Origin: Terrimonas pollutisoli
GTDB lineage: Bacteria; Bacteroidota; Bacteroidia; Chitinophagales; Chitinophagaceae
Length of the DNA: 64,000 bases
Assembly (NCBI RefSeq): GCF_029360765.1
Contig: NZ_JARKNA010000013.1
Span: forward strand, 62,001-126,000
Direction: 5' to 3'
Below the pieces are notes generated by a model, which searched no databases, was not told the origin of the DNA, and worked only from the letters and a program-made list of their open reading frames with translations. Each line of letters opens with the position of its first letter. Within the stretch, counting starts at the first letter, position 1. Position numbers and translations under genes: made by a program. This document shows positions 42,181 to 50,571 of the stretch, piece by piece.

Positions 42181-42200
42181 TCCCGACTGTTTCGTCGGGA
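42181..42200. terminator. Strong stem-loop downstream of the O-methyltransferase gene
   Basis: TCCCGACTGTTTCGTCGGGA has perfect 7-bp arms and a 6-base loop, ending 12 bp before the stop codon of the minus-strand methyltransferase gene. On that strand no T-run follows, so termination would be imperfect. The flanks (CAGCCTGCCTGTCGGTAGAC) look like another dispersed repeat. Confidence 0.4.
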
Positions 42201-42211
42201 TCGGGATGGGC

Positions 42212-43009
42212 CTAAAACCTAATAGTAAAATGCTGCTTTTCTTTAAATTCCTGTCTTAACAATACAATCCCAATAAAAAAAAGGTCAATTGTGCATCGCA
42301 CAGCCGAATGTTGTTGAATGCTTTTCCATGCTTGCTCCATTTCACTGCTCCAATGAATATCATCAAAGATTATTATTGAATTATTATTTAACACCGGGAG
42401 CAATTGTTTGAAATAACGCTCTGTTGGTTCCCGGCGATGATTTCCATCGATGAATACAAAGTCAACCGAAGAAAGGCTATCAACAACTGCCGGTAATGTA
42501 TTGTCAAAATTTCCTTTCTTTATCGTAATGTTTTCAAGATTTAACGTCTTAAAGTTTTGTTCAGCCTTTTCAGCAATAGATGAAGCTCCCTCCATAGTTA
42601 CCAGGCTTGCATTTGGCTTTGCCAATGACAGGTAAGAAGTCGTGATACCTAATGACGTTCCCAATTCTATAATTGCCTGCGGCTGGTAGTAGCTGACTAT
42701 GCGATATAACAACTGGCCATACTTCGGTGGTTTAGCCGCATTTTTGGCGATAGAAGAAACGCTGCGACGATTTGTTTTATCAATGGAGGAACCAGCACCA
42801 AAGTCTTCGACTTCCAAAATAGTAGGATCTTTCACCAATTGGTTTCTCAAGGCCTCTACCTGCTGGCAAGCGGGGTATTGGGTTTTATCATTCAATACAT
42901 GGATGATAAAGTCAAATACAAACGGCGAGTGCATGCCATGGCCTTTGCCATTGTATGCTGTAAAATAATAATGAAGATATTTTTGAACTAGCTTCAGCCT
43001 TGAATACAT
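42212..43009 (-). CDS. Class I SAM-dependent O-methyltransferase-like protein
   Basis: From the ATG at 43009 the protein has 265 residues. An N-terminal helical part (HYYFTAYNGKGHGMHSPFVF) precedes a Rossmann SAM domain. Motif I is AIIELGTSLGITTSYLSLAK, the acidic ribose loop is SLVTMEGASSIAEKA, motif II is SVDFVFIDGNHRREPT, and the DD metal-type motif is NNSIIIFDDIHWSSEMEQAW. The layout is that of caffeoyl-CoA/catechol-type O-methyltransferases; the substrate is unknown. A TTG nine bases upstream is an alternative start. The gene is 54 bp downstream of folA. Confidence 0.88.
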   Translation of the reverse strand: MYSRLKLVQKYLHYYFTAYNGKGHGMHSPFVFDFIIHVLNDKTQYPACQQVEALRNQLVKDPTILEVEDFGAGSSIDKTNRRSVSSIAKNAAKPPKYGQLLYRIVSYYQPQAIIELGTSLGITTSYLSLAKPNASLVTMEGASSIAEKAEQNFKTLNLENITIKKGNFDNTLPAVVDSLSSVDFVFIDGNHRREPTERYFKQLLPVLNNNSIIIFDDIHWSSEMEQAWKSIQQHSAVRCTIDLFFIGIVLLRQEFKEKQHFTIRF

Positions 43010-43063
43010 GGTCAGCAAACTACGAGAATCCTTTGCACATTTTCAAATTTTCAAATTCGCCAC

Positions 43064-43552
43064 TCATCTCTCCCACACCTGGAAAGAATAATTATATGCA
43101 TGCTTTGCATCGGCTTCATAATTTCTTTGACTCACCAATCTCCAAACCTTAGGATCTATCACCGGGAAAAAAGTATCTGCCTCAAATTCCGCATCTACCC
43201 TTGTCATATGAATGCGGTTGGCTTTGTCAAAAATGGAACGATAGATTTCACCGCCACCAATTACCATCACTTCTTTCACGTCCATTTCCCTGACCAGGAA
43301 CAATGCATCATTGAAATCTTTTACCGCAACTACGCCATCAGCCTTCCATCCATCTTGTTTGGTTAAAACGATATTTTTTCGGCCCGCCAGTGGTTTTCCC
43401 AGCGACTCAAATGTTTTTCTACCCATTACCACCGGCATTCCCCAGGTCACATTTTTAAAATACTTCATATCATTAGGTAAATGCCATAGCAACTGGTTGT
43501 TTTTACCAATAGCATTATTGTTGGCCACAGCGACTACAAGCGTTATAATCAT
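43064..43552 (-). CDS. folA: Dihydrofolate reductase
   Basis: This 162-residue enzyme reduces dihydrofolate to tetrahydrofolate with NADPH, regenerating the cofactor used by ThyA. Motifs: ITLVVAVANNNAIGKNNQLL (nucleotide/Met20 loop), WHLPNDMKYFKNVTWGMPV with the catalytic Asp in LPNDMKYF, VMGRKTFESLGKPLAGRKNI, and VMVIGGGEIYRSIFDKANRI. It is full length. In this phylum folA often directly follows thyA; here a toxin-antitoxin pair separates them. Confidence 0.96.
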   Translation of the reverse strand: MIITLVVAVANNNAIGKNNQLLWHLPNDMKYFKNVTWGMPVVMGRKTFESLGKPLAGRKNIVLTKQDGWKADGVVAVKDFNDALFLVREMDVKEVMVIGGGEIYRSIFDKANRIHMTRVDAEFEADTFFPVIDPKVWRLVSQRNYEADAKHAYNYSFQVWER

Positions 43553-43621
43553 AACTTAATTTGCGACAAAGAGGCGCTTTATTTTCTGGTACTGGGTTAT
43601 TCCTTACTCTTCATTATTTGC

Positions 43622-44077
43622 CTATTCATTCGCCTCCTTTAATGCTTGTAATTCTAGTTCAGGGGACAAACGAAAATCTGTTTGTTTTATCTTTTCAAGA
43701 AATGGTTTAATTGATTGTATTATTCCATTCAATTTTGCTTTTACGATTATACCGATGGTACCGGTAAAAGCAATCCCAAGCTGTTCCGCAATTTTCCTTG
43801 CTTTGTAGTCGTCCAGAATTATTGTGCTATTCGGAATTTCAAGAGCCAATGCAATTGCGCTCGCCTCTCCTTTATCAATTTGCAATTCCAGGAGTTGTTG
43901 CTTGTGTTTATCTTTAACGGCTAGAATTTCCACCCACTCAGGGAGTGTATCACCATACTCAAATGCGATGTCCGGAGTCGTTACGATTTGTTTATAAACT
44001 TTATGTAATAGTTCGAGTTCACCGATTTTGCTCAAAATAATAAAACAACTCGTGTCAGAAATAATTGTTTTAGGCAT
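43622..44077 (-). CDS. DUF3368/PIN-domain toxin
   Basis: This 151-residue PIN-like protein has the acidic active-site residues in order: D8 (IISDTSCFIILSKIGEL), Glu in IDKGEASAIALALE, and Asp in STIILDDYKARKIAEQLG. It would act as a Mg-dependent RNase. It overlaps the preceding antitoxin gene by 8 bp. DUF3368 proteins are consistently paired with UPF0175 antitoxins. Confidence 0.9.
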   Translation of the reverse strand: MPKTIISDTSCFIILSKIGELELLHKVYKQIVTTPDIAFEYGDTLPEWVEILAVKDKHKQQLLELQIDKGEASAIALALEIPNSTIILDDYKARKIAEQLGIAFTGTIGIIVKAKLNGIIQSIKPFLEKIKQTDFRLSPELELQALKEANE

Positions 44078-44297
44078 TGGCTACATCTCTTGATAAGTCT
44101 GCTGCAGGAAAATTAAATATTGAGACATTATAACTTCCCAACAGTTCGGCAAATGCTCTTTTTGTCAATCCTGCAACTTCAGCGGCTTGTCCAAGCGAAA
44201 GTTTGCCTTGCTCGTAAAGACGTGTTGAAACAAGCAGAGCAAGATCTCTATTGTCCACATCCAGGTTATCCGGAACATTAAGCGTTAACGTTTTCAT
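44070..44297 (-). CDS. UPF0175 antitoxin
   Basis: This 75-residue protein has a ribbon-like start (KTLTLNVPDNLDV) and the UPF0175 helix pair KLSLGQAAEVAGLTKRAFAE, followed by the short neutralising tail (LLGSYNVSIFNFPAADLSRD). It precedes and overlaps the PIN toxin gene. A promoter and a perfect palindrome lie directly upstream, consistent with autoregulation. Confidence 0.9.
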   Translation of the reverse strand: MKTLTLNVPDNLDVDNRDLALLVSTRLYEQGKLSLGQAAEVAGLTKRAFAELLGSYNVSIFNFPAADLSRDVANA

Positions 44298-44301
44298 TGT
44301 T

Positions 44302-44337
44302 CAAATTTAACAAACTTTAAAAAGATATTCAATATCT
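44302..44337 (-). promoter_or_regulatory. Promoter and perfect 15-bp palindrome of the UPF0175/PIN operon
   Basis: On the minus strand TTG (44330-44332) and TAAATTTG (44302-44309) are 20 bp apart, the Bacteroidota promoter layout. The -7 box ends only four bases before the antitoxin ATG (44297), so the mRNA may be leaderless or nearly so. The perfect palindrome AGATATTCAATATCT (44323-44337) covers the -33 element and is the probable operator. Confidence 0.65.
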
Positions 44338-44378
44338 ACAGGTTGTTATACCGGTTACTCGCAAGTAGTCTCATTCAT

Positions 44379-45200
44379 TTACACTGCTACCGGTGCCTTT
44401 ATCGCGGGGTGTGACTGGTAATTTTCGAGAGTGAAATCTTCAAATTTGAAATCAAAGATATTTTTTACAGCCGCATTTAATTTCATAGTTGGTAAAGGAA
44501 ATGGCTGTCGGCTCAATTGTAGTTGCACCTGTTCTACATGATTGCTATAAATATGTACATCGCCAAAGGTATGGACGAATTCTCCCGGTTCTAAATCACA
44601 AACCCGTGCAATCATCATGGTCAATAAAGCATAAGAAGCAATATTGAAAGGGACTCCGAGAAATACATCTGCGCTCCGTTGGTAAAGCTGACATGAAAGA
44701 CGGCTTTTTTGTTCCCCCTTTAGGGGGTTGGGGGGCATCACGTAAAACTGGAACATGTTGTGGCAAGGCATCAAAGCCATTTCAGGCAGATCAGCTACAT
44801 TCCAGGCACTGATAATCAGGCGCCGGCTGTCAGGATTCTTTTTTATTTGTGCAACCAGGTCGGTAACCTGGTCTATTACTTTACCATCTTTTCCTTCCCA
44901 TGACCGCCATTGTTTGCCATAGACAGGCCCCAGGTCTCCATTTGCATCCGCCCATTCATCCCAAATCCTTACTCCATGTTCCTTCAAATAAGCAATATTG
45001 GTATCGCCCTTTAGAAACCACAAGAGTTCATAGATAATACTCTTCAGGTGCACCTTTTTGGTGGTGACCAGTGGAAAGCCTTTTTGTAAATCAAATCGCA
45101 TTTGGTAGCCAAAACAGCTTTGTGTGCCAGTGCCGGTACGGTCAGTCTTATGAACCCCATTTTCCAAAATATGGCGAAGAAGATCGAGATATTGTTGCAT
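44379..45200 (-). CDS. thyA: Thymidylate synthase with an in-frame repeat insertion
   Basis: The enzyme methylates dUMP to dTMP with methylene-THF. From the ATG at 45200 (MQQYLDLLRHILENG) it has 273 residues against 264 in E. coli. Catalytic Cys146 is in MALMPCHNMFQF; phosphate-binding Arg residues lie in RTGTGT, PDSRRLIISAWN and QRSADVFLGVPFN. Directly after the FQFYV strand, residues 155-167 (MPPNPLKGEQKSR) replace the usual four-residue turn (ADGK in E. coli). This 9-residue excess is encoded by a palindromic repeat (44711-44740). The turn is surface-exposed in known structures, so activity is probably kept. Confidence 0.96.
   Translation of the reverse strand: MQQYLDLLRHILENGVHKTDRTGTGTQSCFGYQMRFDLQKGFPLVTTKKVHLKSIIYELLWFLKGDTNIAYLKEHGVRIWDEWADANGDLGPVYGKQWRSWEGKDGKVIDQVTDLVAQIKKNPDSRRLIISAWNVADLPEMALMPCHNMFQFYVMPPNPLKGEQKSRLSCQLYQRSADVFLGVPFNIASYALLTMMIARVCDLEPGEFVHTFGDVHIYSNHVEQVQLQLSRQPFPLPTMKLNAAVKNIFDFKFEDFTLENYQSHPAIKAPVAV
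44711..44740. repeat. CCCCCTTTAGGGGG palindrome inside thyA
   Basis: GTTCCCCCTTTAGGGGGTTG then GGGGGCA lies in the coding sequence. It is of the same type as CCCCTTTAGGGG at 40646 and CCTCCCTAAAGGGAGG at 40427 between the pnt genes. It is a multiple of three in net effect and keeps the thyA frame open. Confidence 0.8.
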
Positions 45201-45290
45201 GCTGCAAAGATAACCATAGAGCCTTAGCCCGAACGCCACCAATCCGAAACTGTGGGGAATGTGTGAATTGGCGCAGCCAGGTCATAAAGA

Positions 45291-45319
45291 CAAAAAATGC
45301 CGGCTTTTATCAGCCGGCA
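45291..45319 (-). terminator. Rho-independent terminator of the coiled-coil gene
   Basis: TGCCGGC (45298-45304) pairs perfectly with GCCGGCA (45313-45319). On the minus strand the stem is followed by TTTTTT (45292-45297). It lies 29 bp after the stop of the minus-strand coiled-coil gene and about 90 bp before thyA. Confidence 0.85.
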
Positions 45320-45347
45320 ACTTATGTGGTTTTTCTATTAAACCCGT

Positions 45348-46559
45348 TTAATGAACGGCGATCTCCTCTGCTTCCCTGTTTACATATTCGGGACGCAAGG
45401 CAATTACCGGAGATTGACTGTTTTCTTCTTCCACAATCAGGGAAATATCATTATAAAGACGTTGGAGGGTTTGACGTTGTGCTGTGTACCTTTGTTCGGT
45501 AGCCTGCAGCCTGGCCTGTTCATTGACCAGTTGTTCCTGCAAACCGGCAATAATTCCTTTTGACTCATTAACAAATTCATTTTGCCTTTCATATTTTTCT
45601 TTCGACTCGTGCAGGGTATTTTCAAGCCAGGTAATATGATCCAGCTTTGAAGCCAGCAATTCCTGCCTTTCTGCCAGTTGCTCTTCCTTGCCGGTTAGCA
45701 TGACCTGTAATTTCTCAGTTTCTTCTTTCTTTTGCTGAAACTCCCTTGTCAAAGTTTCAAGTTTCTGCACATCTTCTTCATGCAAATTTTTCAAGTCATT
45801 TATCTCGGTATGAAGTTGCTTTTTTTGATACTCGTCAAGGTGGTTGGCTTTAATGCGCTGCTCTAATTGGTTCTGCAAAAACTCAATCTGTAATTTTTTC
45901 TCCTGCAATACTTCCCTGATGTATTCCTGCTCCGCTACTTTTTCTTTCAATTGGCTATTTTCTTCTTTCCACTTGCTTAATATGGATTGTTCTTCCTCAG
46001 CACCCGCTGACCGAAGCTTTAGCTGCTCAGATAAGGATTCGTTCTCTTCTTCCAAACTGGTATAAGCCTGGTTCATTTGTTGAAGCCTGGCCAGTAGCTC
46101 TTCCTTTTCCTGGCTATAGCGATCGGATATTCGCTGAATCTCTTCCTGCATTTGCTGTGGCATTTGTTCATAGGGATGTTCCATATCAATTGAATTTTTG
46201 TTTGAAAAATTTATGACTGCATAACTGGCAAGCCCAGCATATTTTACTTCCAGCTTTTCGAAATCATGACGCAGCGCAGTATACCGTGCGTGGTTGTAGG
46301 ATAGCCGTTTTTTGTATTCACTTATTAAAGGAGAGTGGTCAAAACAAACAAATTCACCATCACCTTTCGTGTAACCAACTAATTCAGGTGATGCTGACAG
46401 AAGTTTCTCTTCTTCGTCAGCAGCAATTTCTTTTTTCCTTTTTTTATGATGAAGATAAATAGTAACTAACGCCGTTACTAAAAAGGCAGGAATGACGATC
46501 CAGCAAAGTATTTGAAAAAAGTGCACGAAATCAAAAGACGACCCAGTGGCTAACAACAT
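45348..46559 (-). CDS. Membrane-anchored coiled-coil protein of unknown function
   Basis: From the ATG at 46559 the protein has about 403 residues. One membrane segment near the N-terminus (FFQILCWIVIPAFLVTALVT) is followed by a basic stretch (HHKKRKKE). From about residue 120 to 380 it is an almost unbroken coiled coil rich in E, Q, L and K (REVLQEKKLQIEFLQNQLEQ, NDLKNLHEEDVQKLETLTRE). I do not recognise a family. A scaffold or spacer role at the inner membrane is plausible. It ends in a strong terminator, and the 269 bp upstream (46560-46828) show no feature. Confidence 0.75.
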   Translation of the reverse strand: MLLATGSSFDFVHFFQILCWIVIPAFLVTALVTIYLHHKKRKKEIAADEEEKLLSASPELVGYTKGDGEFVCFDHSPLISEYKKRLSYNHARYTALRHDFEKLEVKYAGLASYAVINFSNKNSIDMEHPYEQMPQQMQEEIQRISDRYSQEKEELLARLQQMNQAYTSLEEENESLSEQLKLRSAGAEEEQSILSKWKEENSQLKEKVAEQEYIREVLQEKKLQIEFLQNQLEQRIKANHLDEYQKKQLHTEINDLKNLHEEDVQKLETLTREFQQKKEETEKLQVMLTGKEEQLAERQELLASKLDHITWLENTLHESKEKYERQNEFVNESKGIIAGLQEQLVNEQARLQATEQRYTAQRQTLQRLYNDISLIVEEENSQSPVIALRPEYVNREAEEIAVH

Positions 46560-46828
46560 TCTCAAAAAAAGTTTTGCGTAAAGTTTTTACATACCCTGGT
46601 TTAAAAGGATCAGACAATAATTGTTTGCGCAGGAATCGAGGTGGGAATTCCAAACAGTAACTATATCAACAATCCTTAAGTAAACATCCGGAAGAAAGGA
46701 TAACTAAAAATGGTTGATTTATTCGCCAGGATTATTTCAAGAATAGTACCAAAAGAAGTTAAAATTTGTCAATAGCGGGGATTATTATACACATTTTTAA
46801 ACTACGTAATAAGTCTTCTTACTAAAAT

Positions 46829-48019
46829 TTATTGATAGACCCTGATGTAATCTACAATCAACCACTGGGGAAATGATGTGGTTGCATCCGGGCTGCCGGG
46901 CCAGTTGCCACCTACAGCAAGGTTGACAATAAAATAAAAATCTTCATTAAATGGATAAGTAGTTCCTGCCTGCAGATCTGATTTGTTTGCTGTTGAAAAA
47001 AGATTACCATCTAAAAACCATTTTAGCTGATCTTGTTTCCATTCGAGTGAATAAACATGAAATTCATCATGCAAAGTTCCTGACGATAAAGCTGTGTTAC
47101 GATTGTATTGAATACTTCCGGGTCCCGGACCATAGTGTAATGTGCCATGTGTTCTGCCCGGATCGTGCCCGACCATTTCCATAATATCGATTTCACCACT
47201 GCGTGGCCATCCACCATATGTGTTGGCCTGCGGCAACATCCAGAAAGCCGGCCATATGCCCTTGCCAATTGGCAACTTTGCTCTTATATCTATACGGCCA
47301 TACTTAAATGTTTTTTTTCCTGCAGTCAATATTTTTGATGAAGTATAACTTTTGCCAGCAAAGTTTTCTTTTCTTGCTTCGATGATTAATTTTCCATCCT
47401 GGAAAAAAATATTCTGCGGTCTGTCGGTATAGTATTCCAGTTCATTATTTCCCCAGCCACATATATTGGGACATCCGTCACCGTTTTGATGCGTCCATGC
47501 ATTTGCATCCAGTGTACCCGTATTAAATTCATCGGCCCATGACAAGCTATAGCCTGCATAACTTGTTGGCGCATCATACCCGGCGTTGGAGAAATAAATT
47601 TTTATATCATCATTGACAATTACAACAGGTGCTGTATGTTGTTGGATGGTGGCATTAGTTGCGCCGGTCAGCATCATAGTAAGCGTCTCATCATCTTCTT
47701 TTATCTCATCGGCAATCACAGACAGGGTAATCTTTTTTTGTGTTTCATTGGGCTGAAAGGTAACCGCTTGATTTGTTACTGCAGTAAAGTCTTCGCCGGC
47801 TTTGGCTGATCCTTCCAGTGTTGAATAAGTAACGGTGACGGCTTGTGAAATGGCATTGGAAAGGGATAATGTAAATTCAAACGCTGAAGCACCACTATTG
47901 CCCTCAGGCAAACTAATGCCATTAATACTCACCACCGGCACTGGCTCGTCAGCTTTGCCACCACTTTTACTACAAGCTATTACTGTGATCAAAGAAAATA
48001 ACGAAAGATACTTTTTCAT
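46829..48019 (-). CDS. GH16 endo-beta-glucanase lipoprotein with Calx-beta domain
   Basis: This roughly 396-residue protein has a lipobox (LFSLITVIACSK, Cys16). A Calx-beta domain (about 28-125: GNSGASAFEFTLSLSNAISQ, AKAGEDFTAVTNQAVTFQPN) precedes a GH16 catalytic domain (about 155-396). The active-site motif GEIDIMEMVG has the E-x-D-x-x-E pattern of the laminarinase/beta-1,3-glucanase type, with conserved WADEFN, FWMLPQANTYGGWPRSG and LDGNLFST. It would cleave mixed or beta-1,3-glucan at the cell surface. It is the last gene of a SusCD operon. An ATG 18 bp upstream is an equally possible start. Confidence 0.93.
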   Translation of the reverse strand: MKKYLSLFSLITVIACSKSGGKADEPVPVVSINGISLPEGNSGASAFEFTLSLSNAISQAVTVTYSTLEGSAKAGEDFTAVTNQAVTFQPNETQKKITLSVIADEIKEDDETLTMMLTGATNATIQQHTAPVVIVNDDIKIYFSNAGYDAPTSYAGYSLSWADEFNTGTLDANAWTHQNGDGCPNICGWGNNELEYYTDRPQNIFFQDGKLIIEARKENFAGKSYTSSKILTAGKKTFKYGRIDIRAKLPIGKGIWPAFWMLPQANTYGGWPRSGEIDIMEMVGHDPGRTHGTLHYGPGPGSIQYNRNTALSSGTLHDEFHVYSLEWKQDQLKWFLDGNLFSTANKSDLQAGTTYPFNEDFYFIVNLAVGGNWPGSPDATTSFPQWLIVDYIRVYQ

Positions 48020-48104
48020 CCCAATGCTTTTATTCATTAAACAAAGTGGAAGCATCCGACCTTGAAAGGTAAATGCGTTCCACTTGCGATTGCCTACATT
48101 AAAA

Positions 48105-48998
48105 CTAATTTATTGCCGCATAGGTAAACCTCCAGGCACCCCATCCATAATCCAATTTTAAAACCAGGCGGCTTGCAGTGATAGAAACAATATCATAGGT
48201 AACGCTGGCTGCCGGAGTCGCCAATGCTGCATCAGGCGGAGTACCTGCTTTGTACAATCCTAAATGGGCGCCTTTACCGATTATTTTTAATTTGTTCCCA
48301 GTTACTTCAAAAGTGAAGTTGCCATCTTTCACCCAGTCCTGAAACTGCGACGGAATATCTCCGTTTGCATAGCAGTCTACTGCTGGCATTCCAGACGGAT
48401 GCGGATTCCCGCCTTCTTCGTCTACATAAAAATCGCCCTTGCTATCATACGCTACAGTGCTGCCTGTTTTATTGAATGTGTACTCATCATTAAACAAACA
48501 GGACCTTGATGTAAGCTCTCCCACCCCATTTTGCCACCAGGTGGTGTTTGCATCCGGGCCAATCCACAAGGCACCAGCCTCAGAAGCCAGTTTCCACTTC
48601 CGGCTACTATTTCCCGTCAATAGTTTGAAAGGAGTTTGTGCAGCCGGATCGTCCTGTGCCACGGTTATCGTTTGAGAAGCTGTATCAGTGCCGCTATGAC
48701 CAAATGCAAACAACTTTAGCGTATAAGTGCCTTTGTCAGCAAAGTAAGCCGTATCAACGCTTTTACCCGTTTTAAATCCTCTTCCATCCGCTTTATCCCA
48801 GTCATAACGAAATGTATGTTGAGAAGTGCTGGTCAAAAGATATTTATTGGTTTGCCCTGCAATGGGTGTTATGCTGAATGAAGCGGTTGGCTTTGGCTCC
48901 AGGTCCCTTACATCGTATTCGCAGGATGAAAGAAGAATACTGCTGCCAAGTATAAGTGTTGTAATTAAATGGCATGGCTGGTCAATTAACTTTCGCAT
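48105..48998 (-). CDS. PKD-domain lipoprotein, probable surface glycan-binding protein
   Basis: This 297-residue protein has a lipobox (LGSSILLSSCEYD, Cys at about 27). A PKD-type domain follows (about 38-118: ASFSITPIAGQTNKYLLTST, YFADKGTYTLKLFAFGHSG, ASQTITV). The C-terminal domain (about 130-297: LLTGNSSRKWKLASEAGALW, FNDEYTFNKTGSTVAYDSKG, LVLKLDYGWGAWRFTYAA) is typical of uncharacterised proteins next to SusD genes. By its place between SusD and GH16 it probably binds the glucan at the surface. It is co-transcribed with the SusCD pair. Confidence 0.85.
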   Translation of the reverse strand: MRKLIDQPCHLITTLILGSSILLSSCEYDVRDLEPKPTASFSITPIAGQTNKYLLTSTSQHTFRYDWDKADGRGFKTGKSVDTAYFADKGTYTLKLFAFGHSGTDTASQTITVAQDDPAAQTPFKLLTGNSSRKWKLASEAGALWIGPDANTTWWQNGVGELTSRSCLFNDEYTFNKTGSTVAYDSKGDFYVDEEGGNPHPSGMPAVDCYANGDIPSQFQDWVKDGNFTFEVTGNKLKIIGKGAHLGLYKAGTPPDAALATPAASVTYDIVSITASRLVLKLDYGWGAWRFTYAAIN

Positions 48999-49038
48999 AT
49001 CAAAAAGTTTAATTGTTAGATGATGTTTTGTTCAATCG

Positions 49039-50553
49039 TTAGTAGTTGGGATTTTGAGGCAGTGCTGCTGTATTTACATCAAAATCAGGAATAGGTAACA
49101 CACTGTGTTTTGATTGTTGATAACCTAATCCTTTTAACTCCTGGTCAGCCAATCCCCAACGTACCAGGTCAAGATAGCGATAGCCTTCAAAAGCCAGCTC
49201 GAGTTGTCTTTCTTTTACGATCGAATCAAATAAAGCCGTACCGGATGCACTCACATCAGCAAGACCCGCCCGTTGCCTGATAAGATTTAAATAGCCTCTT
49301 GCTTTAGCATCGTTATTCGATTTATTAAATGCTTCAGCTGCCATTAACAAAACATCGGCATAGCGAATCTGGCGCCAGTTGGTACCATAATTCAACTCGC
49401 TGATAGGTCCACCGGTTTGCGAACCATAAGAGCCGTATTTTCTTTGGAAGAAACCTTCGTAATCGTAAGCAGTCGGATTGCTCCAGTTGCCGCCGGCAGC
49501 TACCAATTCCGCCTGCGACATGATAGATTGTTTTCTCCTGTCTGCATCACCGGCTGCAACAAACGCATCCCATAATTTTTGTTTAGGTAAATTAAAACCC
49601 CAACCTGCAATAAGTGAATCAGAAGGAGCTTTGGTATAATAGTCGCCTCTCGGCCCCATCAGCTGAACATGGATATTGCTTTCAGGAGCAGCGCCCCAGG
49701 GAAAATTACCCCAGTCATAGCTGCGACCGTTTGTATAAGAGATTTCGAATAATGATTCGGCACCAAATTCATAGGCCCTGGAAAATGCAGCTCCTACAGA
49801 CGGCGCCAGTGAATATTGATTGGAAGTGATCACCGCTTCAAATTGGGCACCTGCTTCAACCCATTTTTGCTGATACAAATAAGCTTTGCCTAACAATGCC
49901 TGGGCTGATCCTTTTGAAACCCTGAATACATCTGCCCCGGCATAAGCAGACTTTAATGGTAGATCTGCTATTGCTTCTGTCAGGTCTTTTTGAATTTGAG
50001 CATACACCTCTGCCTTTGGTTTACGACCAGTGCTGGTGTATTGTGCAGGTGGGATATCATCTAATACCAGCGGCACATCACCCCACAAAGAAACCAGTTC
50101 AAAATAATTATAGGCCCGTAAAAATTTTGCTTCTGCAATTAATCGTTTGCGCAGGTCCGTTTCAGGAAGCACTTTATTAATTACCTTATTAGCACGGTAG
50201 ATGGTGAAATAAGACATTCTCCATGCCTCTCTTACTTTATCATTGGTAGCATCAAAATTATAATTGTCCAATGTTTGGTAGCCAGGCTGATCACCGGCAT
50301 CACTGCCACCGGCATTGCTTTCGTCCGATAACAAAACTTTTATCATGTATAAACTACCCCAGCTGCTGTTATAATGAGCCTGCATCATATCATAGGTAGC
50401 AGTTACAGCCTGTGTGGCATCCTGGTCCGTTTTATAAAAATCCTGTTCGGCAAATGCACCCGGCACTTCCTGCTCTAAAAATTTTTTACAACTGCTTGTC
50501 ATCAGCAAAGCAGAAAAACAAACTATTGATGTTTTTATTAATAAACTTTTCAT
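49039..50553 (-). CDS. SusD/RagB-family nutrient-binding outer-membrane lipoprotein
   Basis: This 504-residue protein has a lipobox (ALLMTSSCKKF, Cys22) and the family start FLEQEVPGAFAEQDFYKTDQ. TPR-type helices form the scaffold (AKFLRAYNYFELVSLWGDVP, GSAQALLGKAYLYQQKWVEA), and the C-terminal RagB block is intact (IRYADVLLMAAEAFNKSNND, ERQLELAFEGYRYLDLVRWG). SusD closes the SusC barrel as a lid and binds the oligosaccharide. It starts 18 bp after susC. Confidence 0.95.
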   Translation of the reverse strand: MKSLLIKTSIVCFSALLMTSSCKKFLEQEVPGAFAEQDFYKTDQDATQAVTATYDMMQAHYNSSWGSLYMIKVLLSDESNAGGSDAGDQPGYQTLDNYNFDATNDKVREAWRMSYFTIYRANKVINKVLPETDLRKRLIAEAKFLRAYNYFELVSLWGDVPLVLDDIPPAQYTSTGRKPKAEVYAQIQKDLTEAIADLPLKSAYAGADVFRVSKGSAQALLGKAYLYQQKWVEAGAQFEAVITSNQYSLAPSVGAAFSRAYEFGAESLFEISYTNGRSYDWGNFPWGAAPESNIHVQLMGPRGDYYTKAPSDSLIAGWGFNLPKQKLWDAFVAAGDADRRKQSIMSQAELVAAGGNWSNPTAYDYEGFFQRKYGSYGSQTGGPISELNYGTNWRQIRYADVLLMAAEAFNKSNNDAKARGYLNLIRQRAGLADVSASGTALFDSIVKERQLELAFEGYRYLDLVRWGLADQELKGLGYQQSKHSVLPIPDFDVNTAALPQNPNY

Positions 50554-50571
50554 TAGTAATTTCTTTAACGG

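Noticed and set aside
41774..42211. A tRNA or small gene in the 438-bp gap upstream of pntAA
   Set aside because: No cloverleaf or T-loop signature (GGTTCGAATCC type) and no conserved frame; only dispersed repeats are visible.
45071..45502. 143-residue plus-strand open frame across the thyA / coiled-coil gap
   Set aside because: It overlaps thyA, a terminator hairpin and the end of the coiled-coil gene, and has no conserved pattern.
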